DNA from: Neopararhizobium haloflavum
GTDB taxonomy: Bacteria > Pseudomonadota > Alphaproteobacteria > Rhizobiales > Rhizobiaceae
Direction of reading: 5' to 3'
DNA: 50,654 nucleotides
Assembly (NCBI RefSeq): GCF_002750855.1
Contig: NZ_NWUC01000013.1
Coordinates: 1 to 50,654, forward strand
Below are positions 7,808 to 15,920 of this stretch, one piece after another. The notes below the pieces were generated by a model. That model saw nothing but the letters and a program-made list of their open reading frames with translations. It did not search any database and was not told the DNA's origin. Numbering within the stretch: position 1 is the first letter of the stretch; each line of letters begins with the position of its first letter. Made by a program: the position numbers and the translations under genes.

Positions 7808-8623
7808 ATGTCATCCACAAAAGCAATCTCCGTTGACAAGCTCGCCCGTCTCGTCGGCACGCCAAAATGTCCAACACTCATCGATCTCCGGACGGAAGCC
7901 GATTTCGAGGAAGACCAGCGGCTGATCCCGTCGGCACGGCGGCGCAATGCGGACTGTCTCAAAGATTGGATTGGTTCCGTAAACGGTCCCTCAATTGTGT
8001 ATTGCCAGCAAGGCCACAAGCTGAGCGAGGGCATCGGGGCGCTTCTTCGCGCCAACGGGCTCCCCGCCGAAATCCTGGAAGGAGGATTCGAGGCTTGGCG
8101 CGATGCGCATCAACCTCTCATCCCGGTGGATAAATTGGCGACGACCAAAAGCGACGGCCGGACAATATGGGTCACCCGGGCGCGCCCGAAGATCGACCGG
8201 ATCGCGTGCCCCTGGCTGATACGGAGGTTCGTCGATCCCAACGCCATATTCCTGTTCGTCACCCCCAGCGAAGTCCTGGCCGTGGCCGAAAGATTTGGCG
8301 GAGCCCCGTTCGATATCGAAGGCGTCTTCTGGAGCCATCGCGGTGATCTGTGCACCTTCGACGTCATGGTCGAGGAGTTCGGCCTTTCGATAAAGCCGCT
8401 GTTGCATCTGGCGACCATAGTGCGGGGTGCGGACACTTCACGGCCGGACATTGCCCCAGAAGCCCCAGGCCTGCTGGCAGCCTCGCTTGGACTGTCGCGT
8501 ATGTTCGCCGACGATCTCGACCAGCTCGATGCGGGAATGCTTCTCTACGACGCCTTTTATCGCTGGTGCAGAGACGCAACCGGCGAGACCCACAACTGGC
8601 CGCACACTCGGCCGGGAGTCTGA
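7808..8623 (+). CDS. chrB: Rhodanese-ChrB fusion, chromate resistance
   Basis: A 271-residue two-domain protein. Residues 1-110 form a rhodanese domain with the active-site loop VYCQQGHK (Cys66). Residues about 118-270 match the C-terminal ChrB domain: RIACPWLIRRFVDPNAIFLF, then DIEGVFWSHRGDLCTFD. ChrB proteins regulate or support chromate efflux. The usual DNA-binding N-terminal half of ChrB is replaced here by rhodanese, so this form may handle sulfur or oxyanion chemistry rather than bind DNA. A GGGAGG site precedes the ATG by 7-8 bases. The stop lies one base before the chrA start, so the two are translationally linked. Confidence 0.85.
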   Translation: MSSTKAISVDKLARLVGTPKCPTLIDLRTEADFEEDQRLIPSARRRNADCLKDWIGSVNGPSIVYCQQGHKLSEGIGALLRANGLPAEILEGGFEAWRDAHQPLIPVDKLATTKSDGRTIWVTRARPKIDRIACPWLIRRFVDPNAIFLFVTPSEVLAVAERFGGAPFDIEGVFWSHRGDLCTFDVMVEEFGLSIKPLLHLATIVRGADTSRPDIAPEAPGLLAASLGLSRMFADDLDQLDAGMLLYDAFYRWCRDATGETHNWPHTRPGV

Positions 8624-8624
8624 G

Positions 8625-10016
8625 ATGGATCAGATTACCAAGTCCGATCCGGCGACTGCCGACAACTCTCGCCATAACATCCCCTTCAGGGAAGCGGTTA
8701 GCGTGTGGGCGCGGATTGCCGCGCTCAGCTTCGGCGGCCCGGCGGGGCAGATCGCGGTTATGCACCGCATTCTCGTCGAGGAGAAGCGATGGATCGGGGA
8801 AAGCCGATTCCTGCACGCGCTCAACTATTGCATGCTGTTGCCCGGCCCGGAGGCACAACAACTGGCGATCTATGTCGGCTGGCTTCTTCACCGGACCAAA
8901 GGCGGAGTGGTTGCGGGCGTACTCTTCATCCTTCCCGGCTTCCTGTCGATTCTCGCCTTGAGTTTCGCTTATGTCATCTATGGCGACGTCGATTTGGTCG
9001 AAGGACTGTTCTTCGGCCTTAAGGCAGCTGTCCTTGCTGTTGTGCTGCAGGCTATGTTGCGGATCGGTGGGCGCGTGTTGAAAAACCCGGCGATGGTCGC
9101 CATTGCCATCGTCGCGTTTGTTGCCATCTTCGCCTTCAATATTCCTTTCCCGGTCATCATCCTGATCGCCGGACTTATAGGATATGTCGGCGGTCGAGCG
9201 GCTTCACCGTGGTTTCGCCTCGGCGGCGGGCATGGTTCGGGTAAGGAGTCGGCGGTTCCCGATACGGACACCGCGCTCGGCAGCGGAATTCCCAACCACG
9301 CCCGCCCGAGTGTCAGTTGGTCGCTGCGCATCTCGGGAGTTCTCCTGGCTTTATGGCTGCTCCCCGTCGCCGCGCTCGTGCTTGCCCTAGGACCAGACGA
9401 TGTCTTCACCCAGATCGCCGTCTTCTTCAGCCAGATGGCAGTTGTGACCTTCGGCGGGGCCTATGCCGTCCTTGGCTATGTCGCGCAGGAGGCGGTTCAG
9501 AATTTCGGCTGGCTGGAGCCAGGGGAGATGCTGGACGGGCTGGGCATGGCCGAGACGACACCCGGCCCTCTCATCATGGTAGTGCAATTCGTCGGGTTCC
9601 TTGCCGCTTACCGAGAGGCGGGTGGATCGACCCCGCTCGTCGCAGCGACCTTCGGCGCGATCCTAACGACATGGGTGACGTTCGTTCCCTGCTTCCTTTG
9701 GATTTTTCTAGGCGCGCCGTTCATCGAGAGACTGCGCGACAACGTGGCGCTCACCGGCGCGATGACGGCAATCACCGCCGCAGTCGTGGGCGTTATTGCG
9801 AACCTCACCATTTGGTTCTCGATCCACACGCTGTTCCGTGAAGTCACGATCTGGCGCCGATTGGGAACCGAAATCGAAATTCCGCTTCTCCATACGGTCG
9901 ACTGGACGGCGCTCGCGCTGACCGCCGCTGCCGTGGTGGCGGTGTTCGGATTCAAGATGGGGATGATTAAGGTCCTATTTGGTTGCGCTCTGTTGGGAGC
10001 CGTGCTCTCGTTGTGA
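8625..10016 (+). CDS. chrA: Chromate efflux transporter ChrA
   Basis: A 463-residue long-chain CHR-family transporter made of two homologous halves. Each half begins with the CHR signature: FGGPAGQIAVMHRILVEEKRW near residues 37-58, and TFGGAYAVLGYVAQEAV about 240 residues later. Twelve or so helices are predicted, with a hydrophilic linker rich in Gly and Ser between the halves. CHR proteins export chromate, a toxic sulfate analogue, across the inner membrane. ATG 8625 is used because the longer reading frame from 8427 lies inside chrB. Directly linked to the rhodanese-ChrB gene. Confidence 0.93.
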   Translation: MDQITKSDPATADNSRHNIPFREAVSVWARIAALSFGGPAGQIAVMHRILVEEKRWIGESRFLHALNYCMLLPGPEAQQLAIYVGWLLHRTKGGVVAGVLFILPGFLSILALSFAYVIYGDVDLVEGLFFGLKAAVLAVVLQAMLRIGGRVLKNPAMVAIAIVAFVAIFAFNIPFPVIILIAGLIGYVGGRAASPWFRLGGGHGSGKESAVPDTDTALGSGIPNHARPSVSWSLRISGVLLALWLLPVAALVLALGPDDVFTQIAVFFSQMAVVTFGGAYAVLGYVAQEAVQNFGWLEPGEMLDGLGMAETTPGPLIMVVQFVGFLAAYREAGGSTPLVAATFGAILTTWVTFVPCFLWIFLGAPFIERLRDNVALTGAMTAITAAVVGVIANLTIWFSIHTLFREVTIWRRLGTEIEIPLLHTVDWTALALTAAAVVAVFGFKMGMIKVLFGCALLGAVLSL

Positions 10017-10344
10017 CAATCGGACCAGTCAATGCCGGCGGCACTGCTGTCCCAGAACGCCCTATTCTTGGTCACCCTGCTGCTCTGCCGACTAGGCGAG
10101 TTCGACCCACCACTTCCTACAAACTAATGCGATACCGGACCACAGTTCAGACCGCTTAGTCGCTAATTCGACCTCCGCTCAGACCCCCTAGAGGATGCGC
10201 TGGACCGGGCACGCCAGGTTCAAATTAAACTCGTGAGTACACTGCTTCGCGTCGATAATCTGAAAGAAATCGACCGCGCCCATAGTCTGCAAGGATCCAA
10301 TCCAGAACTGCGATCAGATTGAGACGCAGATATGTGGCCCTTTT
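10017..10344. other. Intergenic region with a short open frame
   Basis: No standard gene. One rightward frame is open from about 10167 to the TGA at 10320-10322 and reads EDALDRARQVQIKLVSTLLR, an amphipathic helix-like stretch, but it has no ATG. It may be a decayed gene tail. A small inverted repeat (GGGCC/GGCCC around A/T) lies just after the leftward DUF305 gene and might act as its terminator. Confidence 0.3.
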
Positions 10345-10830
10345 TTAGGGCTTCGCGGGCAAGTTTGGTCCGTCGTGAGGAACCGGGTTGGCTTCGAGCT
10401 CGCTGATCAGTCGCTTCATCTCTTCGATTTCGCGAACTTGAGCTTCGATGATTTCGTCGGCCAGTTCGCGGACGCGAGGGTCGCGTATCTGGGCGCGTTT
10501 GCTGGTCATGATTGCGATGGAGTGATGCGGAATCATCGCCTTCATGTATGACACATCGCCGACCGTCTCTTGGCTACGGACCAACCATAGGCTGGCTGCG
10601 AAGACCACTGCGCTGACTGCGATGATAGCAATGTTGAGGGCAGAGTTCTCATACATCGACCACATATAAGCGAGCATGATGATCGCCATGACCGCGCCCA
10701 TATAGATTGCCATCCAGGTGCGCGTCTGACTGTAAGTCACGTGGTCGATGGCATAGGTGTTGAGGTACATCAAAACGAACATCACCACCGTCGAAGTGGC
10801 GATCATCGCGAAGAAGCGGCCGTAGGTCAT
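10345..10830 (-). CDS. Membrane-anchored DUF305 protein
   Basis: A 161-residue protein with three N-terminal membrane helices (about residues 5-27, 38-58 and 66-87) and a C-terminal four-helix-type DUF305 part containing MKAMIPHHSIAIMTSKRAQI and EIIEAQVREIEEMKRLI. The His pair and Met residues are the conserved DUF305 positions and are suited to binding copper. DUF305 proteins are common in copper and silver resistance loci. An AGGAGG site lies 11 bases before the ATG and inside the end of the glutaredoxin-like gene, so the two are coupled. Confidence 0.85.
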   Translation of the reverse strand: MTYGRFFAMIATSTVVMFVLMYLNTYAIDHVTYSQTRTWMAIYMGAVMAIIMLAYMWSMYENSALNIAIIAVSAVVFAASLWLVRSQETVGDVSYMKAMIPHHSIAIMTSKRAQIRDPRVRELADEIIEAQVREIEEMKRLISELEANPVPHDGPNLPAKP

Positions 10831-10837
10831 GTTGGAA

Positions 10838-11086
10838 CTAGCCTCCTAATTGAAAAGCGTTGAGACGGCCATTGCTACCAACGCCATCAATAAAGGTCTG
10901 CGGCGTTGTCTCCACGCCTTGCGTTTCCATGAAGGCGTCGTTTTCGGCACGAACGGTCAACTCGTGGTGATCGATCTGATAACCTTTGCGGCGAAGAAGG
11001 TCGCGCGACTTGAGCCCAAAAGGGCAGATGTGCTCGTCGGTCGCCATGCGGTGCAGCTCGGCCCGACGTGGTGCATTTGCATCCAT
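10838..11086 (-). CDS. Glutaredoxin-like protein, shortened C-terminus
   Basis: An 82-residue thioredoxin-fold protein starting at ATG 11086, where GGAG lies 9 bases upstream. The active site is CPFG (residues 21-24), with one redox Cys instead of the usual CPYC pair. It also has the cis-Pro part VETTPQTFIDG. Family members continue after this with an RIGGYDDL-type glutathione-binding end; here it is replaced by GVGSNGRLNAFQLGG and a stop, so the last strand and helix are altered. It may be a monothiol form or a frameshifted, inactive copy. It is followed by the DUF305 gene. Confidence 0.65.
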   Translation of the reverse strand: MDANAPRRAELHRMATDEHICPFGLKSRDLLRRKGYQIDHHELTVRAENDAFMETQGVETTPQTFIDGVGSNGRLNAFQLGG

Positions 11087-11184
11087 ATCGATACTCTCCA
11101 ATGGAGCAGGTGATACTTGCGCGCAACGCCGATGACCTCCGTTTGTTCACCACGAAGGATTCAAAATCCGAAATCCGAAAAACG

Positions 11185-11307
11185 TCACTTCTTCAGAAGA
11201 AATTTGATCGCAGCGGCCGAAACCAGCACCAACACAACGATCACCAGCAGCCAGGTTAGTCCCATGCCGAACATCATGCCGCCGCTTCCCATCTGATCCT
11301 CCATCAT
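11185..11307 (-). CDS. Small Met/Gly-rich single-helix membrane protein
   Basis: A 40-residue protein reading MMEDQMGSGGMMFGMG, then a hydrophobic helix (LTWLLVIVVLVLVSAAAI) and a KFLLKK end. GGAGGAG lies a few bases before the ATG pair, which strongly supports translation. Small Met-rich one-helix proteins are frequent in copper resistance loci beside multicopper oxidases and CopA. It is the first gene of the leftward set with glutaredoxin and DUF305. No family name is assigned. Met-based copper binding is an inference from composition and place. Confidence 0.6.
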   Translation of the reverse strand: MMEDQMGSGGMMFGMGLTWLLVIVVLVLVSAAAIKFLLKK

Positions 11308-11426
11308 CGGTCTCCTCCTTCGCTCATTCGCCATCTGTCTCTTGTTGTCGAAACTTTCGCTTCTGCTTCCTCGTAGTCACTCTGACTCCGGCCATCCCCG
11401 GAACGTCCAACAAAGGGAGTGTGAAG

Positions 11427-11852
11427 ATGAGAACGTTCATGAAGACGATCCTAGCTGCAGCAACGGCTTCGCTCGCGGTGGGCGGCATCGCCTATGCCGA
11501 CCATCTCAACATCGACGTCGACGGCGCGACCATTGAAGACGGCGCGGTGGTTTTCCCGTCTGTGAAGATCGATCAGGATGGCTACGTCGTCATTCACGCC
11601 GTCGAAGATGGTGAACCAGTGGTCCCGGCGTCCATCGGTCACACCGCGGTCGCGGCCGGTGACAGTGAAAATGTCACGGTCGAGGTCGAGGGCGGAGCCA
11701 TGGAAGGCACCGAATATGTCGCGATGATCCACTATGAGACCAACGACAACGGCACCTACGACTTCGCCGAAGGCATGACCGACGTCGACACCCCCGGCAT
11801 GCGTCCCGACAACACGCCTTACGCGCTGCCGTTCGCCGTCGGCGGGATGTAA
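11427..11852 (+). CDS. Secreted DUF7282-like protein
   Basis: A 141-residue protein with a Sec signal peptide (about 1-25, ending GGIAYA before DHLNID). The mature domain follows the DUF7282 pattern: VVFPSVKIDQDGYVVIHAVE, VPASIGHTAVAAGDSENVTV and VAMIHYETNDNGTYDF. It is a predicted all-beta periplasmic or secreted protein of unknown function. AGGGAG lies 7 bases before ATG 11427, preferred over the GTG two codons earlier. It is a single gene with its own terminator. The acidic His-bearing surface and copper neighbours hint at metal association, unproven. Confidence 0.7.
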   Translation: MRTFMKTILAAATASLAVGGIAYADHLNIDVDGATIEDGAVVFPSVKIDQDGYVVIHAVEDGEPVVPASIGHTAVAAGDSENVTVEVEGGAMEGTEYVAMIHYETNDNGTYDFAEGMTDVDTPGMRPDNTPYALPFAVGGM

Positions 11853-11877
11853 TCCGGCTTCGGAGTTCAACTCCATC

Positions 11878-11914
11878 ATGGGCCGCTCTGATCCCATCGC
11901 GCGGCCCATTTTTC
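11878..11914 (+). terminator. Rho-independent terminator after DUF7282 gene
   Basis: A 9-bp stem ATGGGCCGC / GCGGCCCAT closes a 14-base loop and is followed by TTTT. It lies 26 bases after the rightward stop codon at 11852. Confidence 0.8.
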
Positions 11915-11959
11915 TCGCAGGAGAATCTGAGCTTGATCTGTCGATTGGCTCACAAGGTC

Positions 11960-12376
11960 TCATTCGATACCATTTGCCCGCTGCAGACTGCGCACATAGT
12001 CGATGATGTCGCGAACCTCGGCTTCCGAAACGCCGTCGACTGGCTCCATGTTGCCGAATTCCCAATGATGCTGGCGGGCGCCGTTTAGAGCTGCGACAAG
12101 GAATGCGGCATCGGCGTGGTGGCTCGGTTCGTATATTCGATGCACGAGCGGTGGCCCGACGCCTTCCCGCCCCGCTGCATTCTGCCCGTGGCAGGACGCG
12201 CAGCTTTCGTCGAATGCGGCCCGGCCCCGCTCTGCCTGGCGTGGCAACTCAGGCACGGTGACGACCGTCATGGCCTTGCCGGAAGCGGGAGGACCTGAAG
12301 TCTGCATTGCCAAGAAGATGCCGAGGCCGACCAGCCCAACCGCAGCGCTGAGAGCGATCCCGTGTGCGTGGCTCAA
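11960..12376 (-). CDS. Periplasmic c-type cytochrome of the copper operon
   Basis: A 138-residue protein with an N-terminal membrane anchor (about residues 9-27) and one haem c site, CASCHGQNAAG. The distal Met ligand is probably in FGNMEPVDGVSEAEV, and the fold ends with the usual DIIDYVRSLQ helix. The start is most likely the TTG at 12376, which overlaps the cueR stop by 4 bases (TTGA); no ATG fits. It is third in the copA-cueR-cytochrome operon. An electron-transfer role in periplasmic copper oxidation is plausible but inferred. Confidence 0.75.
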   Translation of the reverse strand: MSHAHGIALSAAVGLVGLGIFLAMQTSGPPASGKAMTVVTVPELPRQAERGRAAFDESCASCHGQNAAGREGVGPPLVHRIYEPSHHADAAFLVAALNGARQHHWEFGNMEPVDGVSEAEVRDIIDYVRSLQRANGIE

Positions 12377-12765
12377 TGCGCTTCCCCGGCAAGGGTCTCG
12401 ATGATCGGACAATCCGGCCGACCGTCGCCATGGCAATTCTGGGCAAGATGAAAAAGCGTCGCCCTCAGCGCATTCAGTTCTTCGATTTTCCGGTCGACCT
12501 GATCGATCTTCTCCAACGTCATCGCTTTCACATCCGCGCTTGCACGGTTCTTGTTGTCATAGAGTGAAAGCAGATGCCTGCATTCCTCAATGGTGAAGCC
12601 GAGGCTCCGCGCCCTCTGGAGGAAGCGCAAGCGATGGATGTCTTGGACCGAATAGTCCCGATAGCCATTCTCGGCCCGCGTTGGCCGGATAAGGTTGATG
12701 TCCTCATAGTAGCGGATGGTTTTGGGCGGGAGGTTCGATTGTATGCCCGCGGTCTTGATATTCAT
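12373..12765 (-). CDS. cueR: Cu(I)-responsive MerR-family regulator CueR/HmrR
   Basis: A 130-residue MerR-type activator. The winged helix-turn-helix is at residues 1-68 (LPPKTIRYYEDINLIRPTR), followed by the dimer helix. The metal loop has Cys111 and Cys119 (NCHGDGRPDCP), spaced as in CueR Cys112/Cys120, and Ser76, the residue typical of sensors of monovalent ions. It activates its own operon from a promoter with a long spacer when Cu(I), Ag(I) or Au(I) binds. The gene starts one base after the copA stop and overlaps the cytochrome start, so all three are one operon driven from upstream of copA. Confidence 0.92.
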   Translation of the reverse strand: MNIKTAGIQSNLPPKTIRYYEDINLIRPTRAENGYRDYSVQDIHRLRFLQRARSLGFTIEECRHLLSLYDNKNRASADVKAMTLEKIDQVDRKIEELNALRATLFHLAQNCHGDGRPDCPIIETLAGEAH

Positions 12766-12766
12766 G

Positions 12767-15205
12767 TCATTCAGCTCCCAGCTTCACTGCACGAAGGCGC
12801 AGCGCGTTGGAGATCACCGAGACCGAGGAGAGGCTCATCGCGGCGGCGGCGATCATCGGCGAGAGAAGTGTTCCCGTGACCGGATAGAGAATACCGGCTG
12901 CAATCGGTACGCCCGCCGCGTTGTAGACAAAGGCGAGGAACAGGTTCTGCTTGATGTTCGCAAGCGTCGCCCGCGCCAGATGGCGGGCCTTGACGATGCC
13001 GTTGAGATCGCCGCGCAGAAGGGTGATCCCGGCGCTTTCGACGGCAACGTCCGCGCCCGTTCCCATGGCGATCCCGACCTCGGCGGCGGCGAGCGCGGGT
13101 GCATCATTGACGCCGTCGCCCGCCATCGCAACCTTGCGGCCCGCACGGTGAAGCTCGTCGACGAGCGCCTTCTTGTCTTCAGGCAGCACGCCAGCGCGAA
13201 CCTCATCAATGCCGAGATTTTCGCCAACGGCACGCGCGGTCGTCTCATTATCGCCGGTTGCCATGATGATGGTGAGCCCTGCGTCGTGCAGCGCCTTGAT
13301 GGCGGCCGCCGTGGTTTGCTTGATCGGATCGGCGACGGCGACGAGACCGGCGAGCGTGCCGTCGACAGCAACATACATCGCCGTCTTGCCCTCGCGGCGG
13401 AGCTGGTCGGCCGCCTCGTCACCGGCCACGGTCGAACCGCCGGATGTCTCCATCATAGCGCGGTTACCCAGCACGACTGAGCGTCCGTCAACGCTGCCCT
13501 TGACGCCCTTTCCGGTGACGGCCTCGAAATCGGCGGCCGCTGATACCTCTACGCCGCGCCCTGAAGCGCCCGTGACGATGGCATCGGCGAGCGGATGTTC
13601 CGACCCCTTTTCCAGCGCGGCAGCGAACCGAAGCACATCGTCTTCCTTCATGCCGCCGAGCGCGACGACATCGGTGAGCCTGGGCTTGCCCTCGGTCAAT
13701 GTGCCGGTCTTGTCGACCACCAGCGTGTCGACGCGCGCCATGCGTTCGAGTGCCTCGGCGTCCTTGATCAGGACGCCCGCCTGCGCGCCTCGGCCGGTCG
13801 CCGTCATGATCGACATCGGTGTCGCGAGGCCGAGGGCGCAGGGGCAGGCTATGATGAGGACCGAGACGGCCGAGACGATGGCGAAGGTGAAGGCGGGTGT
13901 CGGTCCGACGATGAGCCATATGGCGAAGGACGCGATAGCGACCGCGACGACCGTCGGCACGAAGATGGCGGCAACCCTGTCAGCGAGCCCCTGGATCGGA
14001 GCACGGGAGCGTTGCGCCGAGGACACCATCTCGACGATGCGCGCGAGCATCGTCTCGTCGCCGACCTTCGCCGCCTCGATTAGGAGACCGCCATTTCCGT
14101 TGATCGTTCCGCCGGTGACGTGGTCACCCCCCGTCTTCTCGACGGGGACCGGCTCGCCGGTGATCATGCTCTCGTCGACCGACGAGCGGCCCTCGATGAC
14201 GATGGCGTCGACCGGCACGCTCTCGCCGGGGCGCACACGCAGGCGATCGCCCTCTACGATATTTTCCAGCGGCGCGTCGTATTCATCACCGTTCGGCGTC
14301 ACGCGGCGGGCCGTTTTCGGGGCAAGGTTGAGCAGCGCGCGGATGGCGTCGCCGGTGCGTTCGCGGGCGCGCAGTTCCAGCACCTGGCCGACGAAGACAA
14401 GCGCGACGATGACGACAGCCGCCTCGTAATAGATGGGCACATGCCCACCCATGCGCATGGCATGCGGGAACAGCCCCGGCAGGAACGTGGCCACCACACT
14501 GTAGGCATAGGCCGCGCCGACGCCGAGCATGATCAGCGTCCACATGTTGAACTTACGCGTCTTGAGCGACGTCCAGCCGCGATGGAAGAAGGGGCGCGCG
14601 GCCCAAAGGACGACCGGCGTTGCCAGCAGGAATTCAACGTACAACGCGACCGTTTCGCCCATGAAACTTCTGACGGGAAGGCCGATCATGGACCCCATAG
14701 CGATGATCAGAAGCGGCACGGCTGCCGCAGCGCTCACCCACATGCGCCGCGTGAAGTCGATGAGTTCGTGGTTGGGTTCATCGGATGCGCCGGCCATCGG
14801 CTCCAGCGCCATGCCGCAGATCGGACATGTGCCGGGACCTTCCTGGACGATCTCCGGGTCCATCGGGCAGGTATAAAGATTGCTCTTTGGCTTTCCTTCC
14901 CTCTTCCTCGCCCTGTTGCCGGAGAGGTAGAAATAGGGATCGGCCTCGAAACGGTCGTGGCACTTCTGTGAGCAGAAATGCCAGGTCTCGCCCTTCCAGT
15001 CGAAGGACGGCTTGCCCGCATCGAGCTTCACCGTCATTCCGCAGACGGGATCGATGGCTTCACCAGGACCAGCGGCCCTCACGGGTTCGTCGTGGCCGTG
15101 TCCCGAGCAGCAACCTTCATGGTCCTGGTCACTCTTTTGAGGATAATGATGGTCGTGTCCGCAAGACGACGGATTGGTGCTGGCCCTGGAAGTTTCCGGT
15201 GTCAT
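12767..15205 (-). CDS. copA: Cu(I)-exporting P1B-type ATPase CopA
   Basis: An 812-residue P1B-type ATPase starting at ATG 15205, with GGAG 8 bases upstream, rather than the GTG seven codons earlier. The N-terminus is His/Cys-rich (residues 14-40), then a YHS domain (52-95, DPVCGM and FCSQKCH), then a heavy-metal-binding domain (111-137, [10 protein letters not shown] and GTCPICGM). It has no classical CxxC ferredoxin-like domain. The core shows the CPC metal site in [25 protein letters not shown] (phosphorylated Asp), SEHPLADAI and [20 protein letters not shown]. It exports Cu(I) to the periplasm. First gene of the cueR-controlled operon. Confidence 0.93.
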   Translation of the reverse strand: MTPETSRASTNPSSCGHDHHYPQKSDQDHEGCCSGHGHDEPVRAAGPGEAIDPVCGMTVKLDAGKPSFDWKGETWHFCSQKCHDRFEADPYFYLSGNRARKREGKPKSNLYTCPMDPEIVQEGPGTCPICGMALEPMAGASDEPNHELIDFTRRMWVSAAAAVPLLIIAMGSMIGLPVRSFMGETVALYVEFLLATPVVLWAARPFFHRGWTSLKTRKFNMWTLIMLGVGAAYAYSVVATFLPGLFPHAMRMGGHVPIYYEAAVVIVALVFVGQVLELRARERTGDAIRALLNLAPKTARRVTPNGDEYDAPLENIVEGDRLRVRPGESVPVDAIVIEGRSSVDESMITGEPVPVEKTGGDHVTGGTINGNGGLLIEAAKVGDETMLARIVEMVSSAQRSRAPIQGLADRVAAIFVPTVVAVAIASFAIWLIVGPTPAFTFAIVSAVSVLIIACPCALGLATPMSIMTATGRGAQAGVLIKDAEALERMARVDTLVVDKTGTLTEGKPRLTDVVALGGMKEDDVLRFAAALEKGSEHPLADAIVTGASGRGVEVSAAADFEAVTGKGVKGSVDGRSVVLGNRAMMETSGGSTVAGDEAADQLRREGKTAMYVAVDGTLAGLVAVADPIKQTTAAAIKALHDAGLTIIMATGDNETTARAVGENLGIDEVRAGVLPEDKKALVDELHRAGRKVAMAGDGVNDAPALAAAEVGIAMGTGADVAVESAGITLLRGDLNGIVKARHLARATLANIKQNLFLAFVYNAAGVPIAAGILYPVTGTLLSPMIAAAAMSLSSVSVISNALRLRAVKLGAE

Positions 15206-15234
15206 ATCGGCATCTCCGATTTTCACTGGAGATC

Positions 15235-15265
15235 AAGGTAATGTTTCCAGTGACTGGAATGTCAA
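15235..15265 (-). promoter_or_regulatory. CueR/HmrR-type promoter of copA
   Basis: On the minus strand a consensus -35 TTGACA (15260-15265) and a -10 TACCTT (15235-15240) are separated by 19 bases, the over-long spacing of MerR-family promoters. The spacer holds a perfect palindrome, TTCCAGT-C-ACTGGAA (15245-15259), matching the HmrR/CueR operator core. The copA start lies about 30 bases downstream. Confidence 0.85.
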
Positions 15266-15557
15266 GAAGGCGCCTCGATATAGCCGAGTGCTGACCAAAT
15301 CTCCGCATCGGTCGACATTCTTTTACAATGGGGCATCAGTGACTTATAGCAACCAAGACCAACAGCCTCGGCAATCCCCTACTTGATACTCGGGGACACT
15401 AATTCGCCGGCGGATGACGCCAGGTGTGGTCAATTTCGCTGTGCGACGGCACTGGATGGTATCCATCCTGATCGCGCATTTTCCAATCGGATTCGCAGTC
15501 CAGGTCGGCACCATGGCAGTTGGCAAAGCTGTTGGCGTAAACATCTGCTCCGAGCAT
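15262..15557 (-). pseudogene. Decayed c-type cytochrome gene
   Basis: Leftward from 15557 the frame reads MLGADVYANSFANCHGADL, a cytochrome c haem site in which the first Cys is lost (FANCH for CxxCH). It continues DWKMRDQDGYHPVPSHS, a pattern usual in such proteins. Near 15410 a frameshift is needed, followed by an in-frame stop after SPSIK. The tail then resumes as GIAEAVGLGCYKSLMPHC and MSTDAEIWSALGYIEAPS, including the likely Met ligand. It ends with a TGA that overlaps the -35 box of copA. It is a clear remnant of a periplasmic cytochrome of the copper cluster. Confidence 0.75.
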
Positions 15558-15763
15558 CAACTGCGTCCTCCCAGACCAATGCCCGCTACAAACCCCGAGC
15601 GATCCGGGAGGCATTCCTGGGATCGCTCTCGACGCCGATGGTAGTGTATGCCGGTCAGTGATGGTTCGCATAGTCGTTATTATTTGATGGAGACCTGCCG
15701 GTGGCTGGATCAGGGCATCGATGGCCCGCGTGATATCCGGCAGCAAACTTTGTCCGCAAACAG

Positions 15764-15862
15764 CTATAGACCACTCATTGCAATCAACTCACCGATGATG
15801 AGCACCACAGCGATCGCCATCGCTCCAAACAAGATGGCTCGCCAGTAACCTCCAAGACGCAT
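15764..15862 (-). CDS. Small single-helix membrane protein (32 aa)
   Basis: A 32-residue frame starting MRLGGYWRAILFGAMAIAVV and ending with LIIGELIAMSGL. It is one hydrophobic helix behind a short basic start. AAGGAGTGAGGA just before the ATG is a strong ribosome-binding site. It lies between the cytochrome remnant and the TadG-like gene. No family is recognised. Translation is likely from the site; function unknown. Confidence 0.45.
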   Translation of the reverse strand: MRLGGYWRAILFGAMAIAVVLIIGELIAMSGL

Positions 15863-15920
15863 TCCTCACTCCTTTGGCCCTGCCCCCAGCCTTAAGGCAA
15901 AGGCAGGCGCGCGCTCGTCT

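Noticed and set aside
13173-14429. 418-codon plus-strand frame
   Set aside because: It lies wholly inside copA on the other strand and is a Ser/Arg-rich shadow without family features.
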